NCBI GenBank assembly: GCA_046153015.1
Contig: JBJXGF010000025.1
Coordinates: 1 to 43,828 of the forward strand
DNA length: 43,828 nt
Source of the DNA: JBJXGF01 sp046153015
GTDB lineage: Bacteria; Actinomycetota; Acidimicrobiia; Acidimicrobiales; CAIXPF01
Reading direction: 5' to 3'
The notes beneath the pieces were generated by a model. It was not told where the DNA came from, did not search any database, and was given only the letters and a program-made list of their open reading frames with translations. Positions 1-6,677 of the stretch are shown here, one piece after another. Within the stretch, counting starts at the first letter, position 1. Each line of letters starts with the position of its first letter. The position numbers and the translations under genes were made by a program.

Positions 1-1079
1 CCGATCTCGCGGCGGCGCGGGCGTGGTGGGCGGCGGGCTACACCGGCGCCGGCGTCGACGTCGCCGTCGTCGACTCCGGCGTGGCCCGGGTCGGCGCGCT
101 GGCCGAACCCGGCCGCGTCCTCGACGGCGGAGACTTCCGCCGCGGCGACCCCGGCGCCGCACACGACGGCGACCCCCCTGGCGGCGGCTATGGCGACGGC
201 TATGGCCACGGCACGTTCATGGCCGGCCTGATCGCCGGGCGCGACCCGCTCGGGTTGGCGATGGCGCCTGACGCGCGCATCGTGGCCGTGCCGGTGGGCG
301 ACGAGGAGGGCGACGCCGACCGGGCCGAGGTGGCCGCGGCGATCAGGTGGGCGGCTGCTCACGGCCGCGAGCACGGGCTCAACGTGCGGGTGCTCAACCT
401 GTCCTACGCCGCGCCGCCGCTGCCGCTCGGCGCGCCCGACCCGCTGCTCGAGGCGGTGGAGGAGGCCCACCGCGCCGGGATCCTCGTGGTCGCGGCGGTC
501 GGCAACACCGGTGAGGCCGGGCCGGGCCTGGCCAGCCCCGCGCTCAGCCGGGCCGCGCTCGCCGTGGGCGCCACCCGCACCGCCGGCGGCCCCAGCCCGC
601 TCGACGACGAACGGGCCGAGTTCTCCGCCCGCGGCGCCGGCTGCGTCGGCTGCCGGACGCCCGACCTGCTCGCCCCCGGCGCGCACCTGCGGAGCTGGCG
701 GGCGCCCGGCGCAGTCGTGGACCGCAGGCACCCGGAGGGGCGCGACCGGGATCCGCGGCTCTTCCGGGGCAGCGGAACCTCCCAGGCGGCGGCGGTCACG
801 AGCGGCGCCGCGGCGCTGGTGCTGTCCCGGTGGCCGCACCTGAGCCCCGACGAGGTGAAGGCGTACCTGTTGGCCCACGCCCAGCCGCTGCCCGACCTCG
901 ACGCGACCGCCCAGGGGGCGGGCGCCCTGCTGCTCCCCCCGCCCCACGACGACGGGGGCGCCGTCTGGTCCGGCGCCCGCTGGTCCGGCACCCGCTGGTC
1001 CGGCACCCGCTGGTCCGGCACCCGCTGGTCCGGCACCCGCTGGTCCGGCACCCGCTGGTCGGGCACCCGCTGGTCCTGA
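1..1079 (+). CDS. Subtilisin-like S8 serine peptidase, 5' end cut by window edge
   Basis: The reading frame is open from base 3, so the gene starts upstream of the window. All three catalytic residues of family S8 are visible: Asp in AVVDSGV (codon 72-74), His in GHGTFMAG (codon 207-209) and Ser in GSGTSQAA (codon 780-782). The oxyanion Asn lies in AAVGNTG. A GTG at 81 lies inside the Asp motif and cannot be the true start. The catalytic domain ends near base 900. It is followed by a short Pro/Asp/Gly stretch and a C-terminal tail of seven WSG(A/T)R pentapeptides plus WS. The missing N-terminus would be expected to carry a secretion signal and propeptide; this is inference. The gene converges on the oxidase operon, with a strong hairpin between them. 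Family assignment is firm; substrate and location are unknown. Confidence 0.93.
   Translation, partial: DLAAARAWWAAGYTGAGVDVAVVDSGVARVGALAEPGRVLDGGDFRRGDPGAAHDGDPPGGGYGDGYGHGTFMAGLIAGRDPLGLAMAPDARIVAVPVGDEEGDADRAEVAAAIRWAAAHGREHGLNVRVLNLSYAAPPLPLGAPDPLLEAVEEAHRAGILVVAAVGNTGEAGPGLASPALSRAALAVGATRTAGGPSPLDDERAEFSARGAGCVGCRTPDLLAPGAHLRSWRAPGAVVDRRHPEGRDRDPRLFRGSGTSQAAAVTSGAAALVLSRWPHLSPDEVKAYLLAHAQPLPDLDATAQGAGALLLPPPHDDGGAVWSGARWSGTRWSGTRWSGTRWSGTRWSGTRWSGTRWS
966..1076 (+). repeat. 15-bp coding tandem repeat (WSGTR pentapeptide)
   Basis: Seven 15-bp units start at 966, 981, 996, 1011, 1026, 1041 and 1056, followed by a partial TGGTCC. The unit is TGGTCCGGCACCCGC, encoding W-S-G-T-R. The first unit encodes WSGAR, and the last carries one synonymous change (TCC to TCG). 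Near-identity at the DNA level suggests recent expansion by slippage or unequal crossing-over. The repeats run to the stop codon of the peptidase. Confidence 0.95.
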
Positions 1080-1087
1080 ACGCGAGC

Positions 1088-1121
1088 GGGCCCGGCGGAC
1101 GCGCTCGCGGCCGCCGGGCCC
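1088..1121. terminator. Strong hairpin between convergent genes
   Basis: GGGCCCGGCGG (1088-1098) pairs perfectly with CCGCCGGGCCC (1111-1121) around a 12-nt loop. It lies in the 58-bp gap between the stop of the S8 peptidase and the stop of the cupredoxin gene on the other strand. It could act as a terminator in both directions, although no U-tract follows on either strand. Confidence 0.6.
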
Positions 1122-1137
1122 AGCGCCCCGCCCCCCT

Positions 1138-1680
1138 CTACTGCACGGTGAGCGAACCCTTCATCCCCGCATCGAAGTGGCTGGGGATCGTGCACACCAC
1201 CTGGTAGGCGCCCGGCCGGTCGAAGGTGATCGATCCTTTGGACTGGCCTCCGGCGGCCGCCTGGTCGATCTTGGCGAACACCAGGCTGGCGCGGTACTCG
1301 GACTCCTTCGAGATCGAGGCGCCCTCCTGGAGCACCACGAACTCGTGGATGACCGTGCCCGTGTTGTCGAGCGTGATCGAGATGGGCGTGCCGGCCGGCG
1401 CCGTCGCGGTGTTCGGCTTGTAGAAGAAGTCGCCCGCCTCCCAGGTCACCTCCGTCGACACGCCCGCACCGCCCTGCATCACCACGGTCTTGCGGCCCCC
1501 CGCCCGCACGAACGCGGCGTACGCCAGCACCAACGCGGCCACGGCGATGATCGTCACGAGGGTCAGCCAGCCCTCCTCGCCGGCGCCGAGGACCACGCGG
1601 GTGCGGCCCTCGGGCGCATCGAGGCGCACGCCGTCGGCCGCCTGCTCGCGGTCGGGTCGAGGGGTGATGGTGCCGGTCAC
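1138..1680 (-). CDS. Membrane-anchored cupredoxin (plastocyanin-like)
   Basis: This 180-residue protein has a cytoplasmic N-terminus of about 37 residues, one membrane segment (about residues 38-60, WLTLVTIIAVAALVLAYAAF) and an exported cupredoxin domain. Type-1 copper ligands are visible: His in VIHEFVV, then Cys, His and Met in VVCTIPSHFDAGMKG. It is the last gene of the cytochrome oxidase operon. Its GTG start (1678-1680) overlaps the ctaE stop by four bases (GTGA), indicating translational coupling. A role as an electron donor to, or copper-site partner of, the oxidase is inferred from position. Family assignment is secure. Confidence 0.88.
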   Translation of the reverse strand: MTGTITPRPDREQAADGVRLDAPEGRTRVVLGAGEEGWLTLVTIIAVAALVLAYAAFVRAGGRKTVVMQGGAGVSTEVTWEAGDFFYKPNTATAPAGTPISITLDNTGTVIHEFVVLQEGASISKESEYRASLVFAKIDQAAAGGQSKGSITFDRPGAYQVVCTIPSHFDAGMKGSLTVQ

Positions 1681-2807
1681 GACGCTTCTCCTAACGGCAG
1701 GTCCGGGCGCTCACCCAGACTCGGGACTCCGGGAGCGGCCGGCTCGTCGAGCGCCCGAGCCACCCGCCGCACGGCCAACGCCCCCACCCCGAGCGCCGGG
1801 CCCACCACCAGGGTGGGCGCGAGCGTGAGCCGCCAGTCGGTGCGGGCGGGGTGGACGTCGAGCGCGATCGCGCCGCTCGGGTGCAGCGAGCACACGAGCG
1901 AAGCCGACGCCCGCAGCGTGATCCTGCGCCGCTCCCCCGGCGCCACCAGCCAGCGTCCGAGCACGTGCACCACGGCGTCGTCGTTGGCCAGCACGAGCAC
2001 GTCGCCGGAACGGAAGCTCCACGTGGCCGGCAGGGCGAGCGGGTTCTGCCCGGCGGCGACGAGCGCGGCCGCGCCGGGCTGGATCGTGAGCTCGTGCACC
2101 GCCGGGCGCCGTCCCGGCCCGGCGTAGATCCACAACGCGAGCGCGCACACCACCCAGAACGCGGCGGTGGCTACGGCGATCACGCCCGCCGCCCGCGCCG
2201 CCCGCAGCCCGCCGGCAGTCACCCCCCCGCTCCCCACGAGGTACAGCGTGGGGTAGATCACCACCCAGGCCAGATCGACGAAGTGCCAGTACTTCACCGC
2301 CGCCTCGACCCACCAGTGATCCTCCGAGCCGTAGTGGCCGCGGCGGCCGAGGTTCAGCACCACGGCCAGGGCCAGCACGCCGGTGAGCACGTGGAAGGCG
2401 TGCAGCCCGATCAGCGTGAAGAACACGCTCCCGTAGAGGGTCGCCACCGGGAAATGGCCGGCCGCCTCGTCGAACTCGAAGCCGACTCCCACGAGGAACG
2501 CCACGCCGAACACGATCGTGATCGTGAGGTACGCGAAGAAGCCTCGGCGGTCGTCATGGGCGATCGCCGTCTCCCCCAGGTAGGCGCTGATGCTCGACAC
2601 CAGCAGCAGCACGGTCAGCCCCAGCGCCAGGCCTTGGTTCAGCTCCTCGGGCTGATGCGTGCCGTCGAGCACGTAGCGGGCCGAGATGAACGCGCTGAAG
2701 AGGAACGTCTCGGAGAGGATGAACAGCCAGAGCCCCAGGCGGTTCGCCCGCGGCCGGTAGCTCGCTTCGGCCCGCAGGTGAGCGGCGTGGGCGGTGAGCG
2801 CGGCCAT
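1677..2807 (-). CDS. ctaE: Cytochrome c oxidase subunit III fused to a cupredoxin-like domain
   Basis: The protein has 376 residues, against about 200 for an ordinary subunit III. Residues 1 to about 200 form the subunit III domain, with motifs such as WLFILSETFLFSAFI, GLHAFHVLTG and KYWHFVDLAWVVIY. A further membrane helix (about residues 215-240) precedes an exported, cupredoxin-like segment (about 245-330) with His in VVHVLG and Cys/His in LVCSLHPSG. A last hydrophobic helix and a short tail follow. The usual cupredoxin Met is not evident, so copper binding is uncertain. The ATG at 2807 overlaps the subunit IV stop by one base (TGATG). Subunit III identity is firm; the nature of the C-terminal domain is inferred from the Cys/His pattern and beta-rich sequence. 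Confidence 0.88.
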   Translation of the reverse strand: MAALTAHAAHLRAEASYRPRANRLGLWLFILSETFLFSAFISARYVLDGTHQPEELNQGLALGLTVLLLVSSISAYLGETAIAHDDRRGFFAYLTITIVFGVAFLVGVGFEFDEAAGHFPVATLYGSVFFTLIGLHAFHVLTGVLALAVVLNLGRRGHYGSEDHWWVEAAVKYWHFVDLAWVVIYPTLYLVGSGGVTAGGLRAARAAGVIAVATAAFWVVCALALWIYAGPGRRPAVHELTIQPGAAALVAAGQNPLALPATWSFRSGDVLVLANDDAVVHVLGRWLVAPGERRRITLRASASLVCSLHPSGAIALDVHPARTDWRLTLAPTLVVGPALGVGALAVRRVARALDEPAAPGVPSLGERPDLPLGEAS

Positions 2808-3058
2808 CAGTGCGCCTTCTCGCCGAAGAGCTCGCGCACATGCATGAAGTTGTCGAGGATCACCCAGCCCTTCAGCGCCATGAACGGCACGAGCGGCCAC
2901 AGCGGATCGGCCAGATTGGTGGCCAGGACGTACTCCAGCACGGTCAGCACCGCCAGCAGCGCGGCCGCGACCCAACCCCGGCGCACCTTTGCGCGGTAAC
3001 GGGGCCGCAGGGCGAGCCGGTCGGTGCGGGGCGAGTAGGTGCGGCTCGGGTCGGCCAT
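2807..3058 (-). CDS. ctaF: Cytochrome c oxidase subunit IV (small actinobacterial type)
   Basis: This 83-residue protein has a basic N-terminus (RPRYRAKVRRG) and two membrane segments (about residues 29-50, and 54-74 with MALKGWVILDNFMHV). Size, topology and position between ctaD and ctaE fit the small subunit IV of prokaryotic aa3 oxidases. Its stop overlaps the ctaE start (TGATG), and its ATG lies one base after the ctaD stop. It has no redox centre; the family is thought to stabilise the complex. The assignment rests mainly on context and hydropathy. Confidence 0.8.
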   Translation of the reverse strand: MADPSRTYSPRTDRLALRPRYRAKVRRGWVAAALLAVLTVLEYVLATNLADPLWPLVPFMALKGWVILDNFMHVRELFGEKAH

Positions 3059-3059
3059 G

Positions 3060-4887
3060 TCAGCTCCCCTCGTGGGCCGCGCTCACGCGGGCGGGCGGCT
3101 GGTCGAAACGGGCGTGCACCTGGGAGGAGCCGTAGGTGTACGGCGTGGCGACCACCTCGGGCAGGCTCGGGAAGTTGTGGTGGGGCGGCGGCGAGGACAC
3201 CTGCCACTCGAGCGTGGTCGCGTTCCAGGGGTTGGCCGGCGCCTTGGGGCCCTTGAACGCCGACCAGATCATGTTGAAGGCGAAGAGCAGGAACCCGGCG
3301 CCCAGCACGAACGCGCCGATCGAGCTGGCCATGTTGGCGTCCGCCAGCTCGTCCGGGTAGTCGGCGATGCGGCGGTTCATTCCGTTGGTGCCGGCCCAGA
3401 ACTGCGGCAGGAACGTGGCTTGGAAGGCCACGCCGATCCACACCGCGAAGATCGTGGCCATCGCGTTGTTGTACATCCTGCCGGTGATCTTGGGGTACCA
3501 GTAGTGGATGCCGGCGAGGAACCCGAAGATCACGCCGCCCATGATCGTGTAATGGAAGTGGGCGACCACGAAGTAGCTGTCATGGAGCTGCACGTCGGTG
3601 GCCACGTCAGCCAGGAAGATGCCGGTGACGCCGCCCATCAGGAACTGGAAGACCCAGGTGAAGGCCAGCACCATCGGCGCCTTCATCCACACCTTGCCTT
3701 GCCACATGGTGCCGAGCGCCGACAGGAAGATCACGCCGGTGGGGATCGAGATCATCTCGCTGAGGAACATGAACGGCGCGTGCAGATAGCTCGCCATGCC
3801 ACTCGTGAACATGTGGTGAGCCCACACGATGCCCGACAGCGCAACGATCACCATCAGCGCAATGACCACCGCCCGATAGGCGAAGAGCGGCTTGCGTGAC
3901 ATGTGGCTGATGATCTCGAGCGAGAGCCCGAAGCTCGGCAGCACCATGATGTAGACCGCCGGGTGCGAGTAGAACCAGAACAGGTGCTGGTAGAGCAGCG
4001 GATCGCCGCCGTTGGCCGCGCCGGCGGCGAAGAACGACGTGCCGGCCACGCGGTCGAGCAGGATCAGGATCAGCGAGGCGGCGAAGTACTGGGTGACCAC
4101 CAGGCTGAGCATCGAGCCGGCCACCGCGCCCCAGACGAAGATCGGCAGGCGTCCCCACGTGAGCCCCGGCGCCCGCATGGTCGCCACGGTCACGAGGATG
4201 TTCAACCCGCCGAAGATCGAGGACAGGCCGAAGGTGATCACGGCCAGGATGAACAGGATCTGTCCGTCGGCGTTGACGACCGACAGCGGCGGATACGCCG
4301 TCCAGCCCGAGTCGAACCCCCCGAGCAGCGGGGAGGCGAGCAGCGCGACCGCCACCGGCGGCACCAGCCAGAAGCTGATGGCGTTGAGCCGCGGGAAGGC
4401 CATGTCGTCGGCGCCGATCATGAGCGGCACCATGAAGTTGCCGAACGCGCCGAGCACACCCGCCACCGCCACGGCCACCATCAAGATGCCGTGCATGCTC
4501 ATCACCTGGTTGTACCGGTCGGCGTTCATGATCGTCTCGCCGGGGCGGGACAGCTCGATGCGGATGGCCGTGGCCGCCAGGCCGCCGAGCAGCAGCACGG
4601 TCACGAACGTGCACAGGTACTGCGCGCCGATCACCTTGTGGTCGGTGCAGAACGAGAAATAGCGCCGCCAGCCGGCCGCCTCGTCCTCTCGCGCGGGCAG
4701 GCCGGCGAACTCCCGCAGCCAGGTGCGGGCGAGCCCGATGCCGAGCAGCCAGCCGATGAGCGCGCCGACGAAGCCGAACACCACGCCGAGCTGGTCGTTG
4801 ACGCCGCCAGTCCCCACCAGCAGCGCCACGGCTGCCGAGCAGGTAGCCGACGACCGAGCCGGCGACGCCGCGCAGAACTGGCCACAT
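3060..4887 (-). CDS. ctaD: Cytochrome c oxidase subunit I (A2-type), apparent frameshift near the N-terminus
   Basis: This is the catalytic heme-copper subunit, about 608 residues if the frame is repaired. Visible features are a heme His in VMSMHGILM, the A2-type signature WFYSHPAVY with CuB His and Tyr, the CuB pair in VWAHHMFTSG, and the late His ligands in VVAHFHYTI. The position normally holding the K-channel lysine after PTG reads Ile (codon 3729-3731). Start choice: AAGGAG lies 9 nt before the ATG at 4887, and that frame encodes a membrane helix (VAGSVVGYLLGS). The helix continues only after a shift at about 4830 into the main frame (VALLVGTGGVNDQ). One extra C, or two lost bases, explains this. 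The main frame also stays open upstream to 5000, but those residues are not protein-like. A sequencing error is as likely as a real mutation. Confidence 0.9.
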
Positions 4888-4891
4888 ACGC

Positions 4892-5658
4892 TCAAGCTCC
4901 TTGCTTCTGCGCGGCGAGCCACGCGTCGAACTCGGCCCGCTCGAGCACCCGCACGGGCGCCGCCATCACCGTGTGCCCGAGCCCGCAGAGCTCGGCGCAT
5001 TGGACCCGCACGTTGAAGTCACGGTCGGCGTCCCCGGTGCGCTCCGGGGTCACGTAGAGCTGCGTGGTGCGCCCGGGCACGGCGTCGATCTTCGTGCGGA
5101 ACGCCGGGATCCAGAACGAGTGGACGATGTCGGTGGCGGTCACGTCGAACCGCACGCGTTCGTCGACCGGCAGCGCCAGCTCGGTGGTGGAGCGGACGCC
5201 GTCGGGGTACGTGAACACCCACGACCAGCGCTGCGCCTGGACCTGCACCACCAAGTCGGCCTCGGAGGAGCCGCGCAGGTCGCGCAGGCCGACGAAGCCC
5301 GGGTTGATGCTCACCCCGACGGCAGCGCAGCGCTCACCCCCACCCACACCGGCACCAGCACCCGGTGGGTCGTCTGGTGTGGGCCGTCCTCGGTGGGGGC
5401 GCCGTCCGGCTTCGCCCGGAACCGCAGCACCACGAGGGCCATGCCGGCGGCGACCAGCGCGAAGACGGGCACGGCGAGGCCGATCAGCAGCCGGTAGGCC
5501 TCGTCGACCACGTGCGCCTCGCGGGCGTAGCGGGCCGGCAGCAGGTCGAGGCCCCAAGCCATGGCCTCGCCGATGACGGTGAACACGACCCAGAGCACAC
5601 CGAACAGCACCCAGTCCGACGAACGACGTTGCGCGTCTTGCCCCACCAGGCCGGCCAC
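4892..5658 (-). CDS. ctaC: Cytochrome c oxidase subunit II, apparent frameshift in the third membrane segment
   Basis: Subunit II carries the CuA site and accepts electrons from cytochrome c. The C-terminal domain shows the full CuA set: His in DIVHSFWIPAF and the C-x3-C-x3-H-x2-M pattern in CAELCGLGHTVM. The N-terminal half lies in another frame, with membrane segments WVLFGVLWVVFTVIGEAM and LLIGLAVPVFALVAAGMAL, and ends at a premature stop near 5311. Both frames overlap around 5318-5325. Adding one base after GCGCTG restores a continuous helix (SAALAVGVSIN). The start is uncertain: GTG at 5658 or 5646 would keep the first helix, and neither has a clear Shine-Dalgarno sequence. The gene ends 4 bp before ctaD. 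Whether it is functional depends on whether the frameshift is real. Confidence 0.85.
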
Positions 5659-5668
5659 GACCGACTTG

Positions 5669-5679
5669 CCAACAGTTGG
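5669..5679. promoter_or_regulatory. 11-bp palindrome upstream of ctaC
   Basis: CCAACAGTTGG is a perfect 5+1+5 palindrome 10 bp upstream of the GTG start proposed for ctaC at 5658. It may be part of the operon's control region. No regulator is assigned. Confidence 0.3.
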
Positions 5680-5696
5680 GGAATCGCCAGACCGCT

Positions 5697-5728
5697 GACA
5701 AAGGTCCGCGCCAATCGGGACCTTCGTC
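5697..5728. promoter_or_regulatory. Inverted repeat resembling paired DosR/DevR boxes, upstream of the oxidase operon
   Basis: GACAAAGGTCC (5697-5707) and GGACCTTCGTC (5718-5728) form an 11-bp inverted repeat with one mismatch and a 10-bp spacer. Each arm is itself close to the GGGAC-tww-GTCCC pattern known for the hypoxia regulator DosR/DevR of actinobacteria. The site lies about 40-70 bp before the presumed ctaC start, where control of a respiratory oxidase by redox state would make sense. As RNA it could also fold into a 7-bp stem. The regulator assignment is inference. Confidence 0.4.
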
Positions 5729-5729
5729 A

Positions 5730-5784
5730 CATCCCCGGCCGGCTCGCTGGCGCTCGCCCGGCCGCCCGGCTTCGCTTCGCTCAG
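5730..5784 (-). repeat. 55-bp dispersed intergenic repeat, copy A
   Basis: Read on the minus strand, this stretch matches 46 of 55 positions of 11197-11251 on the plus strand, with 23 consecutive identical bases (5735-5757). It is rich in GCGAGCGCCAGCGAGC-type short repeats and flanked by CGGCC/GGCCG inverted ends. It fills the gap between the cupin stop and the ctaC leader. It is probably a REP-like non-coding element; function unknown. Confidence 0.7.
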
Positions 5785-5789
5785 CCGGT

Positions 5790-6167
5790 TCAGATCGCGG
5801 CGTCGTCGGGCAGCGGCGTGATCAGCACGTTCACCGGTCCGTCGACGGTCCGGGTGGTGTGGCCCTTCGTGCCCATGTCGTCGGCGAGGAACACGTCGCC
5901 GCGGCCGAAGCTGCGCGTGTGCCCATCCGGCGTGCCCACCTCGAGCACCCCGGCGAGGATCGTCACCAGCTGGCGCCGTGGGGCCGGGTGCCACGGCTGG
6001 TCGAGCCCGGCCGGCAGCTCGGAGATCTGCACGAAGGCGCTGGCGAAGGGCGCGGTGGCGACGATCGTGTGGCCGAAGTTGTCGGAGGCGGCCTTGGGGA
6101 AGCTCAGCTCGATCTCGGAGAACTGCGATTCGCCGTCGGGGCCGGGCGAGAACCGGGTGATCCGCAT
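5790..6167 (-). CDS. Small cupin-domain protein
   Basis: This 125-residue protein has a single cupin fold. Conserved beta-barrel motif 1 is around WHPAPRRQLVTILAGVLEV (about residues 59-77), and motif 2 around GDVFLADDMGTKGHTT (about 90-105). The metal-ligand set is only partly conserved: His60, a Gln in place of a later ligand, and a His in KGHTT. An enzymatic role is therefore uncertain. A TAGCGT box lies 6 nt upstream of the ATG, suggesting a leaderless transcript. It is divergent from the SnoaL-like gene and upstream of the oxidase operon, with repeat copy A between. No substrate can be assigned. Confidence 0.8.
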   Translation of the reverse strand: MRITRFSPGPDGESQFSEIELSFPKAASDNFGHTIVATAPFASAFVQISELPAGLDQPWHPAPRRQLVTILAGVLEVGTPDGHTRSFGRGDVFLADDMGTKGHTTRTVDGPVNVLITPLPDDAAI

Positions 6168-6173
6168 GGGCGG

Positions 6174-6179
6174 ACGCTA
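6174..6179 (-). promoter_or_regulatory. -10 box for the cupin gene, leaderless arrangement
   Basis: On the minus strand TAGCGT is followed by 6 nt (CCGCCC) and the cupin ATG. This places the transcription start on or next to the start codon. No convincing -35 box or Shine-Dalgarno sequence is seen. Confidence 0.4.
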
Positions 6180-6239
6180 ACAGGGCCGTTTCGATCAGGC
6201 GCCGGGCCGAGCGCCGGCGCCGCACGGACCGGGCGCAAC

Positions 6240-6245
6240 TACCAT
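6240..6245 (+). promoter_or_regulatory. -10 box for the SnoaL-like gene, leaderless arrangement
   Basis: TACCAT is followed by 8 nt (CCGGGGCC) and the ATG at 6254. The spacing fits a leaderless or near-leaderless mRNA. It lies in the same 86-bp divergent gap as the cupin box. Confidence 0.35.
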
Positions 6246-6253
6246 CCGGGGCC

Positions 6254-6643
6254 ATGGACAGCGCTGACCGTCTCGAGCTGCACGAGCTGCCGGGCCGCTA
6301 CGGGGACGCCATCGACGATCGCGACTGGGAGCGCCTCGGGCGCATCTTCACCGAGGACGCCACCTTCGACCTCACCGACCTCGGCGGCCCGAAGCTGGAG
6401 GGCCTCGCCGAGATCAAGCGGTACATGGACGAAGAGGCGCAGCACCCCCAGACCCACCTCATGACCAACATCTACGTCGACGAGGCGCCGGACCGGGTCA
6501 CGCTGCGGTTCCGGATCGTGGCCCTGCGCCGGGACAAGCCCGTCGCCTCGGGCAACTACTACGACACCGTGGTGAAGACCCCAGCCGGCTGGCGGGTGAA
6601 GGACCGGGTGTTCACGATCCGCCGCCGGGACCGCAAACGGTGA
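6254..6643 (+). CDS. SnoaL-like / NTF2-superfamily protein
   Basis: The 129-residue protein matches the SnoaL-like pattern of a small alpha+beta cone: an N-terminal helix with LHELPGRYGDAIDDRDWERL, then FTEDATFDL, a middle segment ending THLMTNIYVD, and two C-terminal strands (GNYYDTVVKTPAGWRVKDR). Family members include polyketide cyclases, hydratases, isomerases and dehydratases, as well as non-catalytic proteins. The active-site set is too variable to name a reaction. The gene stands alone on the plus strand and converges with the aldo/keto reductase 34 bp downstream. Confidence 0.82.
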   Translation: MDSADRLELHELPGRYGDAIDDRDWERLGRIFTEDATFDLTDLGGPKLEGLAEIKRYMDEEAQHPQTHLMTNIYVDEAPDRVTLRFRIVALRRDKPVASGNYYDTVVKTPAGWRVKDRVFTIRRRDRKR

Positions 6644-6677
6644 GCGCGACGGGCGCCGGGCGGCCCGCCGCCTGGCG

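Noticed and set aside
966..1076. Short direct repeats that could suggest a CRISPR-like array
   Set aside because: The units are contiguous 15-bp, in frame and part of the subtilase. There are no spacers and no cas genes.
1851..2999. Plus-strand open frame opposite ctaE
   Set aside because: It lies wholly antisense to ctaE and subunit IV, and its product is His/Arg/Gln-rich with no recognisable domain.
4820..4835. Programmed ribosomal frameshift in ctaD
   Set aside because: No slippery heptamer or downstream structure typical of programmed shifting is seen, and two neighbouring genes have similar single-base breaks. Sequence error or mutation is simpler.
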